A DNA stretch of 64,000 nt, from contig JARKIP010000211.1 in NCBI GenBank assembly GCA_029990175.1, positions 1 to 64,000 on the forward strand. The letters run 5' to 3'. The stretch's first letter is position 1. Each line of letters opens with the position of its first letter. Source of the stretch: Petunia secreta. Taxonomy: Eukaryota > Streptophyta > Magnoliopsida > Solanales > Solanaceae. This document shows, one piece after another, positions 21,264 through 32,586 of this stretch. The position numbers were made by a program, and so were the translations under genes. The notes beneath the pieces were generated by a model. That model made no database searches. It was not told the DNA's origin and worked only from the letters and a program-made list of their open reading frames with translations.

Positions 21264-22068
21264 TGTTATTTCCCAAGACGCACCACTTATTACTTAAGGA
21301 CCAGTTTCTTCAATGTGTTCCTTTACTTTATCAAATGCGGAACTAAATAAACTGTAAGTAAATGAACACTTGATTATAGCATGGAAAAATTCCGTTAACT
21401 AGGAATCAAAAAACCATGACCTAGTCTTCCAAGTAGCATTTCAACTTCACTATTTGAAAGACTCACTTGGTTACAAGACTACTTTCTTACTAACCTAGAA
21501 CTAACTCTAATCCTTTAGTGACCTCTTTCACAATCAGTGAAGTTTCTCCAAGTACAAGACCTGAATCCAATGATACAACTTGATAGTACCTACTACAGAT
21601 GAACTAAGACTGAACTTTGACAAGACTCAATCTAAAGAACATGTTCTTTACTTAGTTCCCTGCAGCTTAATGATTACACAAATATAATGAAGACTCTTTC
21701 AATGTTATAGCTAGGATTCCTCTGTATTTTGTGCATATCTTCAACAGCTGAAATACTTCTTATTTTCTAGACTTGAATACTTGAGAAGTCGTGAGCAATT
21801 CGAGCTCCAAAGCCCTTCAACTGTTTGAGTCCTAATTGAACTTCTTGCTTATCTTCAAGCCTTATCCCAATCTTATGCAATCTTTTCTTATCTCGTACAT
21901 CCCTACATGATTATCAGGATTAACATTAGATTTTAAGATAACAATTAATGTTCCCACTTAAATGATTTTGCGTAATTAATTTATTCAGCTGCAGTGATCT
22001 AAAGGAATAAGTCCTTTGGTCTATTCCTTCGTCATCAGTCAAAACTTCCAAGCTTATTCAAGTTAACA
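21264..22068 (-). repeat. Element H 5' LTR (right copy)
   Basis: It runs TGTTATTTCCC...AGTTAACA on the plus strand, matching 2850-3653. It is followed by the target copy ATGAT at 22069-22073. Several substitutions separate the two LTRs, so the insertion is not recent. Confidence 0.93.
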
Positions 22069-23776
22069 ATGATCTACCCTTGGATGACTCTACCACCCTA
22101 CCAGAGTATACACAGTTACATTTGGCCACTCATTTGTCCCTTGAGGAGGCCCACAGATGACAGGCACAAGGTGACGCTAGAGTTTTTAGTTGGGGGAGAG
22201 GTTCGAATTTCCATATGTATTTTGGATAGAGTCTTGTGTTTAATGATATCCATGTACAAATTCTAACCATCTTTATGTCTATGCACTTGTTTAGTATAGC
22301 TAGTAGTTATGTTATGTTCTGAATTTTTATTTTTCAAATAAGCTTCCGGTTTTCTTCACTTGGTTCTTTCCGGAGGTTCTTTTTTGAACCATTTTGTACA
22401 TAAAACCTTTTGAAATATATTAAGGGATTATTGTGGTATGCCTATTGTTACATTATTTTTATGGCAACTTTGACAAATGAAAGTGTACTTTGAGAGACAT
22501 GGTGCAAGTTGTAGACCGCGAGGTTCTTTAGTTAGCTTAACTGTGTAGTTGGCGTGGTTTAGAACTTGGACCATTGTATGCTTTGTGAGTGAGTGTCCTT
22601 AGTGTGTGTTTAGGTTTTTTACTTGGAAGATTACTTGCGTGTGTGGTGAGCTCTTGAATAATAAGCTTGTGTGTATGACTTGAAAGTTTGAAACTTACCC
22701 TTACTGTACTTTGAGACGAAATTCTAGGTGAAACTTGACTTGAGACATGATTTTAGACTTTCCTTGGACTGCTACAATTCTAAATGGCCTGCCTGTACAT
22801 ATTTACCCTAGTTAACCCCTTTGAGCCTTAACCTTTCATTTGGCAACCACTAAAATTGAAAAACCAAGCCAATTCTTGTGTGCTAAGGAACCAACCCTCT
22901 TTTTGGCGCTAGCCTCCATGTGTGCATTGAAAATTGTGCAACTTAGGCAAAAGCCTAAGTGTAGGAAAGATGGTAAAAGCTTGGAATCCCGTTGTGAATG
23001 TCAATTGAAGTATATAAAAAGAAGGAAAAGAGAAGAAAAGGGAAAAGAAAAAGAAAAAAAAAAGAGAAAAAGAAAGGAAACAAAGGAAAAGAAAAAAAAA
23101 GTATTGAATAAAGAAGGGATTAATTAGCACCATCTTCAAAAGAAAGGTAGAATGAGCCGAAATGAAAAGAAAGGAAAAGTTGCACAAAAAGAAATTAAGA
23201 TGATGTAGTATTATGGAGGTTTAAGTCACTATTTAGCCAAACCTACCACACCTTGAACCAAAAGCCTACATTACAACCATATCAAGTCCTAATTGATGTC
23301 TAGTCAAATGGCCCTATATTAGAGGAAAAGTACAAGAAGAGAAGGTCTATGAGTTTTTGAGAAGCATATATGAGCATTTCTTTGTGAGAGTGAGAGTGAG
23401 AGTGAGAGTTCGAATTCTTGGAGTCCAAAGTAAAGGACTCCCTTCTTTTTCGTGAGGAAGCAAGTGACTTTTGAGTGTGAGGTTTGAATGTATATGGAGG
23501 CTCATGAACAATCGAAGTGAGCCGATAACCTTGAGATAACTCTATAGACTCATGAGTTTCCTTACGCCATAGTCTAAGTAAAGTGCATAGTTGCTTATAA
23601 TTGTTCATATTAGTATGTGTAACTAGTTAGTACCAACTAATTCATTAATTTAAAAATAATATTTGTAAGTTCGAATGTGGAACATGCCTTGGTGTCAAGC
23701 TTAAAAGTGGAACATGCTTTGGTTTCCTTGATTTTGAGTTGCTTGAGGACAAGAAAAGACTTAAATGTGGGGGAGT
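22069..23776 (+). other. Element A: end of ORF, noncoding tail, polypurine tract
   Basis: The first about 110 bases continue the A ORF tail (compare 39740-39830 in element B). The rest is noncoding and parallels 39890-41579. At 23010-23105 there is an AAAG/AAAAAG-rich purine tract that creates a spurious lysine-rich ORF. GAGAGTGAGAGT runs at 23386-23409. The polypurine tract AAATGTGGGGGAGT (23764-23776) abuts the LTR. Confidence 0.75.
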
Positions 23777-25135
23777 TGATAAGTTGGTATTTTTACCAAC
23801 TTAAAAACTGGTTTAAGCTTTCGTTTTTGAATCGAAAAGCAACGTTTAGTGTTTTTTAATGCCGTAAGTTGCTTAGTTTCAGGTTTTAATGATTTTGCAC
23901 GAGCAATGGTTGAACATTAAAGCTAGAGAGTAAGAATTGGAGTCAAAATGTGAAATCTTTAGTTATAGCTTGAGGCGGGCACCTAGTAAACTCCAGAGGC
24001 TTGAAAAATGAGGTCCAGGCAGAGCACATGAAAAAGTCCAGAGGAAGAGACAGCCATAGGCGCTCCGCTAAAATTCAGGTTGGGCGCCTGAAAAACATCA
24101 GAGACTTGACATTTTGAGGCCCAGAAAGAGGCGGACTACCTACTCTGAGAGGCACTCTGCCTACGCTACTGTGACTTCATTTTCCCAGCTTGTATAAATA
24201 GCTAAAAGCTAGGGTTTAACAGGATACATTCAATATTACATTTGCTACTTAATTTGAGGGGATTTTAAGAGACAAGTTGAAGTCTCTACATCAATTTGTA
24301 AGCTTCTTGACTTGTATTTTTGAATCGTGATTCTAATATCAATTCAAGATCCATGTTTGAACTTATTACCTTGTTTCATTACATATTTCTTGCTTTGATT
24401 CAAAACTTAGTTGTGAGTAGCTAAATTCATAACTAGGGGTGTTAATATGCTATAGTGATAGAAAATCAATGGGTGTTGTTTTATTTCACTAACTATAACA
24501 TAAGTAATAATTATCCAACTCCCCATCACAATAACATCAAAATTCAAACATCCATGATATTTGGGATTTCTTGTCTACTTTGCTAGTTAAAAACTCAGAA
24601 GAGATTAACTAGTTTAGAACAGTGGAGTTGGCAAGGATTTGGGTTGATAAACTATTTATATAGACTAACCCATCTAAAAGGAGTTACCCTCGGAAGAGGT
24701 CTCCTTTCCTTGGGTCTTTGAGTAATGCTTTAAGCATTCAACGATAGCTTTGACGAGCGAATTGTGAGAGATCTCTTTTAGGCCGGAATGATACTAGAGA
24801 TCACAATAGGAAGACTCGACCATAATTATACTTATGTTGGGAAAGTGAAGTTAAAATACCCGTTGGTTGGAAATCACTATTAGTCGTTTACACTCCTAGT
24901 CTCGTAATATCAAATCAACTTACTTGCTCAAATAGTATGCTTTGTAGTTAACTGTAGCATTACTCTAAACAAACCCCACTTCTACGACTCAATATTAAAC
25001 TTTATTTTAATTTCTATTTGCGACCCTCTTACTTGACGAGCTAGTTTCCTTAGAAAATCGACCTCGACTCACATCGGGTATTATACTCTGACAACCGCCC
25101 CACACCATTAATGGTGTAGGATTGAGCGTGGATCA
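23777..25135 (+). repeat. Element A 3' LTR
   Basis: It runs TGATAAGTTGG...GAGCGTGGATCA. It opens with a hairpin (arms AAGTTGGTA and TACCAACTT), has decayed AGGC..GCCT modules at 23975-24165, and TATAAATA at 24193-24200. CTACC follows it. Confidence 0.88.
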
Positions 25136-25479
25136 CTACCTTTTAATGATTTGTGTACGCATTTACTCGTCTCGTTCAAAACATACAGGTCATTTGAAAT
25201 ATTTACATAAGATGTTCCAAACGCTGGCTCAATTTTAGATTTTCCATAAATTTCTGAATCTTTAAGAACATCTGTAAGGTCATTCCAAACATCTTTACCT
25301 CAAATGCCAACCCTAAACACTAAACCCCTAACCCGGAAAGTAAAGGCGTTCGGAACATCTAAAGGATGTTCCAATGTGGTATAAAGATGTTCAAAATGTA
25401 CAAATTATGTTTGGATCATCTATCTTATGTGTGTATTTATGGAACGAGTTATGTCTGTATTTTCTAGATTTATCACTTT

Positions 25480-26290
25480 AACTCCAAAAATGGTTATATT
25501 AAGTGATAATCTTCCATAATTAACACTCTTACTTATGTAATTTGTTGTACTAATCATGTAGATTTGTATCTCTAACTTGTATAAAAGGTCATAATAAGCG
25601 ATGATCATCTTGACATATATAATTGGTCATAATAAGTGACACTGATCTTGATTTATCACTATAACTTGTATAATATGTCATATTAAGTGATCATCATCTT
25701 GATTTATCATTATAACTTGTATAATTAGTCATATTAAGTTATCATCATATAGATTTGTCACTCTAACTTGTATAAGAGGTCATGATAAGTCCTAGTCATC
25801 TTAATATATCACTATAACTTGTATAATTGGTCATAATAAGTGACAATCATCTTTATTTATCACTATAACTTGTATAATTAGTCATATTAAGTGATCTTCA
25901 TTTTCATTTATCAATATAACTTGTATGATTAGTCATATTAAGTGATTTTTATATATATTTGTCACTATAACTTGTATAATTTGGTCATAATAATTGACAA
26001 TCATCTGATTTATCATTATATCTTGTATAATTGGTCATATTAAGTGATCGCCATCTTGATTTATCAGTCTAACATGTGTAAGAAGTCATAATAAGTGATA
26101 CTCTTCTTGATTTATCGATATAACTTGTATGATTGGTCATACTAAGTGGTCATTATCTTGATATATTACTCTAACTTGAATAATTGGCCATATTAAGTGA
26201 TAAACATCTTGATACATCACTCTAACTTGTATAAGAGGTCATATAAAGTGACAATATGGTAGAATTATCACTCTAGCTTGTATAACTATT
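25480..26290. repeat. 51-bp minisatellite, about 15 copies
   Basis: The unit has the form CTATAACTTGTATAATTGG, then TCATATTAAGTGATCATCATC, then TTGATTTATCA. ACTTGTATA recurs every about 51 bp (for example 25664 and 25715). Units are diverged by several bases each. It lies in what corresponds to an intron of the decayed DUF1985/Ulp1 gene. Confidence 0.9.
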
Positions 26291-26849
26291 TATATATATT
26301 GTTCAGGTATTTGGAACTTCTATGAGTTGTTCAAGTTTTGCAAAACAATGCTCGAAACATCATCATTTATGTTTGGAGCATCTCATTGGTCGTCCGGAAC
26401 AGAAAAAGTGATAATCTTTCAAAATGTCACTTGAATTCTATCAATTGGTCCAATTTTATGATAATATTTCATAATTATCTCTTCTACTTAGATAATTGAA
26501 CAAATATATGATAATCTTACATAATTAGCCTCTAACATGTATACTTGGATATATTAAGTGATAATCATCTACCTGGTTAAGATAAGCTATAATCATATTA
26601 TGTACAGACATTTTGAACAACTCTCAGTTGTTCCTGTTTTGTCAATAGGATGTTCAGAACATCAATCTTATTGTTTGGATCATCTAATTTGTCGTGCGGA
26701 ATGGAGAAGTTTCATTCATCATTAAGTAGAAGTACAAAGTTGCCAAAAATAATTTTCCTGTCAAATACATAAAAGACATGATTTGAACCTAAACTACTAA
26801 TCAGCATCACTTGATCCAACTCCAGAATCAGAGAACAATTAGCACGACA

Positions 26850-27417
26850 ATTACACCCAACTTCTTACACCATAATCTTGCATGTTTCCATTCTTTCTTC
26901 AACAGCTTTCAACACTTGAGGTTTGGGCTTTATGAAATTCCTCTTGGGGTTGGTGTACCACTGCTTTTTTCTTTGAATTCTCTTTCTTCAATGGCTTTGG
27001 ACTGGCGAAATTAACAAGAAAAGTCCACGATTCGTTCCCCTTCTCCCTCATAGCTTTTGTGTACTCTTTTGATGGATAAACACCACTGCAAACTCAGATA
27101 GGCCAAAACATATTGGCACTCCATTGAACGTAATCCAATCCTCCTTCTCCTTCTTACACAAAAATCTTTGCACAAGGAGGTTATGCACTTGCTGCCAAAC
27201 AATGGATATCTAGCAATTCTAAGAAATGGCCAAAACAGTTAGCCTGGAACTGCTTTATCAATTTCAAATAAGCCAAAACTTTCTCAAATTGCAACATACC
27301 GCTGGCCAACGATGATTTCACATTAACCTTTGACTGGAAATATTCTTAGTCGACCACGTACGTGTTGTAGAGGACCTCAACATTCTTCTCCAAATGAAGA
27401 TGAATAGCATCTTCATG
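26850..27417 (-). pseudogene. DUF1985-like exon 2 remnant
   Basis: The minus strand reads NVEVLYNTYVVD, then KVNVKSSLASGMLQFEKVLA and ANCFGHFLEL, with PSKEYTKAMREKGNESWTF further on. It is collinear with exon 2 of the copy at 60344 (NVEGLFKTF, VRSSLARGMIQFNEVL, NSCFGPFMQL). The middle is frameshifted and has stops, and the splice acceptor AG at the exon start has become AA (27418-27420). DUF1985 is a domain of unknown function found with Ulp1 proteases in plant transposons. Confidence 0.75.
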
Positions 27418-27715
27418 TTGCACATGATTTGTGAATATAATCAATACAATAAATCAGAAGATTAATAAATAAGTTTACTGGAACATCCATGATTTGTTCG
27501 AAATGTCGTAATGAAGATGTTTAGAATGACTATTTAAGCGTTGTGAACATCTATACTTAGGATGTTCAGAACAACTTGATCAATGCTACCGACCTTCATC
27601 TTGATGTTGGGAACAGTACATAAGTCGTCTAGAACATTCTTGTGGATATATCGAACATTCATATGGATGTTTCGAATATTTAATGAATTTACATTCAACT
27701 ATTACCTCCCCGACC

Positions 27716-27846
27716 TTGAATTTAGATGATCCTTGTGGTTCATTCCCTTCTTCTTCTTCTTCTTCTTCTTCTTCTTCTTCTCCTCCTTCTCCTCCTCCTC
27801 CTCCTCCCCCCCCCCCCCTTGTTCTTCTTCTTCTAACCTTTTTCAC
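27716..27846 (-). pseudogene. Exon 1 remnant of the decayed DUF1985/Ulp1 copy
   Basis: The low-complexity Gly/Glu codons come from GGA/GAA microsatellite runs (27746-27820). The end of the exon, SSKFKVGE, falls at the same splice donor as in the intact copy (SGLKLEED). The microsatellite has probably grown here. Confidence 0.55.
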
Positions 27847-27944
27847 CTATGTCATCTTTTTTTTCTTCGTCTCCCCTGACCTTTTTCACCTCCTTCATCT
27901 TCTTTTTACAAGATGGGTTACTCTGATATCTTAACCATGGCTTC

Positions 27945-29033
27945 AAGGGGAATATGTTGTTGCAATGTTTTTATCAAGGGTTGAACAAGATGAACCAATA
28001 CACTTTAGACACTCTTTGTGATGGTTTCACCATGGACAAGAGGTATGAAGAGGTAAAAGAGATTCTAAACAAAGTGACCAAGCAATCACAAGAATGGCAA
28101 TCAAGAGCTAAAAATTCAGGTAGAGAAAGTGGATAAATCCCTTGATGATGGAGAGATTGGAAGCTCAAGATGAGAAGATGGAAAAAATCTTAACCTCTGT
28201 TGAACTCATGAACAAAAATTCTAAGACATATAGGTAAGCAAATGAAAAGAAGGTGAATAAAGTGGAAAATCTTCACACAATAAATGCCGGGCATCAAGTG
28301 GCTAACAATGGGTTATGTACCCATGGGGGGTGTTCCTTTGTCCCTTCTCCAACATGGTCAAGAGGGATACTACCCGGAGCAATTCTATAATGTTCAAGAA
28401 GGTGAAGAAGCAAATTATGTGGGCTACTACCAAGGCTAAAAAGGGTATGATCAAGGTTGTTATCAAAGACCTTATTAACTACCTTACCAACCACAAGGGC
28501 AATGGAGACCAAGTCAAGGAAGAGGAAATTGGAATGGTAATCAAGAAGGAAGAGGAAATTTGAGCGGTAACCAAGAAAGGATAGGAGCCGGTTCTTCTAA
28601 GCAATATGCTCCAAGACCTCCTTTAAAATAACGTGATCATGAAGAAAAGGCTTCTACAAAATTGGAAGAGTTGATGAATCAAATGCTCAAGAACCAACAT
28701 GGGTACACCTGAGATATGAAAGACATGAAGCAAACCATGACATCTCATATTACTTTCATCAAGGACCTTAAATCACAAATGAGCCAACTTTTACATCAAG
28801 TCAATCAAAGGCCGCAAGGAGCATTATCAAGTGATACGATAGTAAATCCTAAGAGAGGCGGTAAAGACCAAGTGATGGCTATCAAAACTCGAAGTAGAAA
28901 GATATGGGAAGATCCAAAAGCCAAGAATGATGATAATGTGATTAGATTTCATGATGATCATGTGGGTGTTGAGTTTAATGGTGATAAAGCTAATGAGGAG
29001 ATGGTGCAAGAAGAGGTAGAGAGGCAAGAATAA
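27945..29033 (+). pseudogene. Gypsy fragment F: gag
   Basis: It reads FYQGLNKMNQYTLDTLCDG (27966-28030), the end of a retrotransposon gag domain of the plant gypsy (Athila-like) type. A long frameshifted stretch follows. Then comes an open part at 28716-29033 with the linker IKDLKSQMSQLLHQVNQRPQ and TIVNPKRG, ending MAIKTRSRK, typical of the gag-protease junction in these elements. There are multiple stops. The N-terminal half of gag and the 5' LTR are missing. The left junction with the decayed transposon copy is near 27940. Confidence 0.75.
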
Positions 29034-29099
29034 GAAGATGATGTTGAAGAAGTCACTCAAAAGGCTATCCCCCAAAACACCACTCAAATAAAAAAAGTA

Positions 29100-29970
29100 A
29101 AGAAGACTCCACCACCCAAAGAAAGCCTTCCTAAACCGAGCTCCACACACAAAGCAACCCTTCCATTCCCTCAAAGAAGCAACAAACAAAGAGAAATCTC
29201 TCACGCCAAGAAAATATGGGAAAATATAGCAACAACTTCCATCAACATACCTTTGGTTGATGCGTTGGACAAATGCCTAGCGTTGCTAAATTCATGAAAT
29301 TCTTGGTGACCAAGAAGACCTATGGAGATTTCGAGACAATCAAGGTTACTCACCAAGTTAGTGCAATTATGTCAAAGCATGTGGCACAAAAGATAGAAGA
29401 TCCCGGAGATTTTACTATTCCATGCACTATTAGTGGGAGACAGTTCAAGAAGGCATTGTGTGACCTTGGTGGGAGCATCATTTTGATGCCATATGCGGTA
29501 TACAAAACATTGGATACCAAGGCACCAAGACCAAAAACAATGAACATGCAAATGGCCAATCATTCAATGAAGAGTCCAGTTGGGATTATTGATAACGTGT
29601 TGGTGAAAATGGACAAATTCGTCTTTCTGACAGATTTTGTCATTCTTGATTGTCCTGTGGATTTTAAGGTGCCTATCATTATTGTAAGACCATTCTTGGC
29701 TACCAGAAGAGCTCTTTATGATGTATGGAGGGGTGAGCTCACTTTTATATTCAATGGAGAGAAAGTCGTATTCCATATTTGCAAGGCTTTGAAGCAACCC
29801 ATGGATGATGATGCCACTTGTTCTTATGTTGATGTGGTGGTTGATGCACGTTGAAAAGGAAAGTGTCTTAGTTAGTCAAGAAGACACATTGGCGGCGGTG
29901 GTTTAGAATATGGATATGGAGAGTGAAGAAAGTGTAGCGGAGGTAGTAATGGCGTTAGAGGGCTTTCAGA
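29100..29970 (+). pseudogene. Gypsy fragment F: aspartic protease
   Basis: The open frame 29273-29854 contains a retropepsin-like domain: DPGDFTIPCTISG, the active-site region LCDLGGSIILMP (usually DLGAS) and the flap/terminal motif VRPFLATRRAL (usually ILGRPFLAT). The changes at Gly/Ala and at the ILGR position suggest an inactive or drifting enzyme, though the frame is intact. It is homologous to the protease of element D (36052-35453). The fragment ends near 29970, where element C1 begins; no RT follows. Confidence 0.82.
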
Positions 29971-30705
29971 ATTTACTTAGCACATTAGTCTTGCTCTTAG
30001 ATTACAGCATTTTCATACTTTCTGGCCATGTTATGGGTTTTCACCCACAACATCCTAGGCTATGCGCCTTTACTAATAAAACTACTATTATAGTCAGTTT
30101 TTCACAAATTAAGATCTATCTACGACCCAAATATTCATAGCCCAGGCCACATACAAGTTGAAGTAATTCACCCACTTTCCATGCCAAAAGTAGGATACGC
30201 TACTTGCTTAGAGCTAAACCACGTCTAACTCAGCCACCAGGCATTAATCGAGGGTTGAACTCGCTAAATCAACAATTTCACCTACACGTCGATGGGGAAG
30301 CCTATCCGTATAGTGCCAGCAAGTCTTAAATACTAGATTAACTAAGCGGAGACATTTTGTCTCAAAACGCAAAAAAGGTTACCACACGGGCTAAAGTCGT
30401 TCCATTGTGGGTGCAAAAGCCATCTCCCATAGATGCAAATTAGCTATCGTTTGTCAGCGCACAATAGACATAATTACTCAAGGCATGCACATTGACACAT
30501 GTTCTTAAATAATTAGAACAATCATGACGATCGGAAGCCATCTTATTCTTAGGTTCAAACTCCCACAGAGGCATAACTTAGCATTACTTATTGTTTACGG
30601 CGAAAATTAAAAAATGTAACAAACAAAGGCATAAGTAATTTAAGTCAATACGCCACAAAACGGGCTCAAAATTTACATTAAACATTCACATACGTGGATA
30701 AATGT
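29971..30705 (-). other. Element C1: 3' untranslated region of the coiled-coil gene
   Basis: Noncoding sequence downstream (on the minus strand) of the C1 gene. I see no ORF or repeat in it. Its end near 29971 is set only by where gypsy F sequence stops, so this boundary is approximate. Confidence 0.4.
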
Positions 30706-32205
30706 CTAATCACCAGATGCGTAAAAAAAGAACATCAAATGGGGGGGATTTCCATTCCTTTCTCGAGGGACTTCCTTCATCGGCAACACTCCGTGAAGAT
30801 ACTGCTTCACCAGCTGCAGGTTCCTCAATCGGTGTCTCCTCTCTTTCTGCACTCATCTCTTCAGAGCCTTCCTCAAGGTCAAGACCAAGTTGAGCATCTA
30901 CCTTGCCAACAAGGCCAGTATACGAGGCAATCTCAGCGGCCAGGTCAAAATTAGGGTCCTCACAAACCCAGAGAAGAGTGGTAAGAGCATCTGTGACATT
31001 GGCACGATAAACTTCTGCTATGCAACAAGCATTCAGAGCCGTTCTCTGTTGATCTTTCAGGTGGCGCTCCTTGCAAAGGTTGTCACAAATTTGTTCAAGT
31101 GACGCCATTTTACCTTTCAGCCTGTATTCTCATCTTGAAGGAAGGCGGAGAGACCCTGAGCGTCTGAGACGTACTTCTCAGCGACATTCATTCTTTCCTC
31201 CACGTCGGATAGTTGCTGCCGCAGATCTCTCATGATCCCCTCCAAACGATTTACATTGCAGAGATGAAGCTGCTCTGAGACCTTGACATCTGTGAGGGAC
31301 AACTTGAGGGCCTCTACATCCTGCTTGTGCTTGCTGACTTCACCAGAATCTGCGCTATAGGCATCACAAGTGGTCTACAGCTCACCCTTCAACTCCTCAG
31401 CCTTCTCCACAAAGGGCTGCAAGCTGACTACTTGTCCACGTAGAGCATCAGCCTCCTCGACCAGACTGCCTTCTAAGCCTCCCGGTGGAGTATCTCATGA
31501 TACACCATAAATCCCTGTGTAATGGTAGGAACATTATTTGGTAAAGGAAAAATGATGTTGAACTTGACACGGTGGTGGTAGGAAACTTACCCGAAGGGAG
31601 CATCCGATGGCGACCTCAAGCAGCTCGCGACCACTAAAGCCAAAGAGGTGTTATTGTTCTACAGGGCCGATCAGTTCAGTTGTATGTTCTATTACAACCA
31701 GTGGAGTCTTTATCAGGTTAACCCCGCATCAATAGGATTACAACCTCCCGAGCTCTACCTACGGGTTCATACACGGCTTTTACGGCCACTTCTTTGCTAG
31801 GGTGTCGCTGAAAGAAGTTAGAGCCCTCAGGAGTCAGAGTAGTGGTAATAGGTTCTAAGCATAAATAGATGATATTAGGCTTTGAAGTCAACAAAGAAAG
31901 AGTGTTATTTCAGAAAAAATTAAGCCAAACTTGGAAATTGCGTATCAGAAGGTATGGTAGGAACCAAGACATCATCCTCCAAACTAGCTTCTTCCTCGGT
32001 TATGGGATTCTTTTCAATCAGATGTCTACACTTTTGTGAAGAAGGACCAGCTTCCACAGCAGCAGACGGGGTTGTTTCAACAGCCTCAGACACAGGAACT
32101 CAGGGGACTTCTCCCTCACCATAAAAAATCATGAGGGTTTCACCAACAATTAACACGTTGGCCGGCCTAGAGGAGCGGCATCTACTCACCCTCTCCTAAA
32201 TTCCT
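30706..32205 (-). pseudogene. C1 coiled-coil accessory gene (intron-containing)
   Basis: The exons read on the minus strand. One part near 32130-31930 is Ser/Thr/Glu-rich (PSAAVEAGPSSQK). After an intron comes a segment like 44106-44396 of C2. A second intron with GTAAGT...CAG ends lies near 31592-31515, at the same place as 44397-44473. Then follows a coiled coil (EADALRGQVVSLQPFVEKAE, 31302-31117). The C-terminal domain (31108-30710) has MASLEQICDNLCKERHLKDQ and AAEIASYTGLVGK. It resembles the C-terminal part of plant proteins annotated 'putative gypsy type transposon'. The 5' end and promoter seen in C2 are absent. The function is unknown. Confidence 0.6.
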
Positions 32206-32586
32206 CCACCAGATGCTTGCACATTAGTACCGTCACACCTTTACATCTGCTATCACACTTCTTTCACTTCTTGACTGCTTGCATCAGCACTCAGCAAGTG
32301 AGGGGACTGGCTGTATGGGAAAAATATGCCACCTATTGTTACGGGGATACGAGTACAACTGGCGAGACTAGACTTACCCTACAGGTCACCGGGCACTGAG
32401 GATATATGCCCGCTCCTAGAGCCAACGAACGTTAAGGCGGTTTGGTCATAGGGCGTAGACCACAAATCCCGCTGCCTAGGGTTTACAATCTCCTAGTTAG
32501 GGTTTAGTATACCACCGCCTTGAGTTGAAGGTCCATGGCCTTATTAGTATTTGTATTTTACCTTATTTAGGACTGGGTATCACTAC

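Larger units (their letters stand above)
2850..22068 (-). mobile_element. Ty1-copia (Sirevirus-like) element H, with nested insertions
   Basis: This element has two LTRs of about 805 bp (2850-3653 and 21264-22068) and identical 5-bp flanks ATGAT at 2845-2849 and 22069-22073. A tRNA-Met-type primer site sits inside the right LTR and a polypurine tract inside the left one, so it is transcribed on the minus strand. Gene order is gag, protease, integrase, reverse transcriptase, RNase H, then an extra envelope-like ORF. That order, and the TCATCATCAAAATGGGGG polypurine region, fit Sireviruses. Without the two insertions it would be about 9.6 kb. All genes are broken. Confidence 0.92.
331..25135 (+). 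mobile_element. Non-autonomous LTR retrotransposon A (split by H)
   Basis: The backbone runs 331-2849, is interrupted by copia element H, and resumes at 22069-25135. Continuity is shown by the ATGAT target duplication on both sides of H. It is also shown by comparison with element B (39125-41580), which is uninterrupted at the same place. The element carries one ORF (putative plant transposon protein type plus coiled coil), a long noncoding tail, a polypurine tract and a 3' LTR. No polymerase or integrase is seen. The left boundary is uncertain because no 5' LTR is in the window. Confidence 0.7.
25136..27930 (-). mobile_element. Decayed minus-strand copy of the DUF1985/Ulp1 transposon
   Basis: It matches the better copy at 59365-61500 in order. 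An acidic/lysine-rich exon 1 end with the same splice-donor context (AGGTAATAGTTGAAT) lies at 27716. Next are an intron with GAACATC words, a DUF1985-like exon (27417-about 26850), and then intron/flank sequence rich in GATGTTC/GAACATC words. It is truncated by element A at 25135 and by gypsy fragment F near 27940. No Ulp1 domain survives here. Confidence 0.72.

Noticed and set aside
22840..23187. Lysine-rich ORF and its Phe-rich antisense
   Set aside because: Generated by an AAAG/AAAAAG purine tract in the noncoding tail of element A; a similar tract is at 40845-40885.
27586..27934. Gly/Glu-rich and Ser/Pro-rich overlapping ORFs as genes
   Set aside because: Low-complexity GGA/TTC microsatellite; only the short end of exon 1 next to the splice donor is supported.
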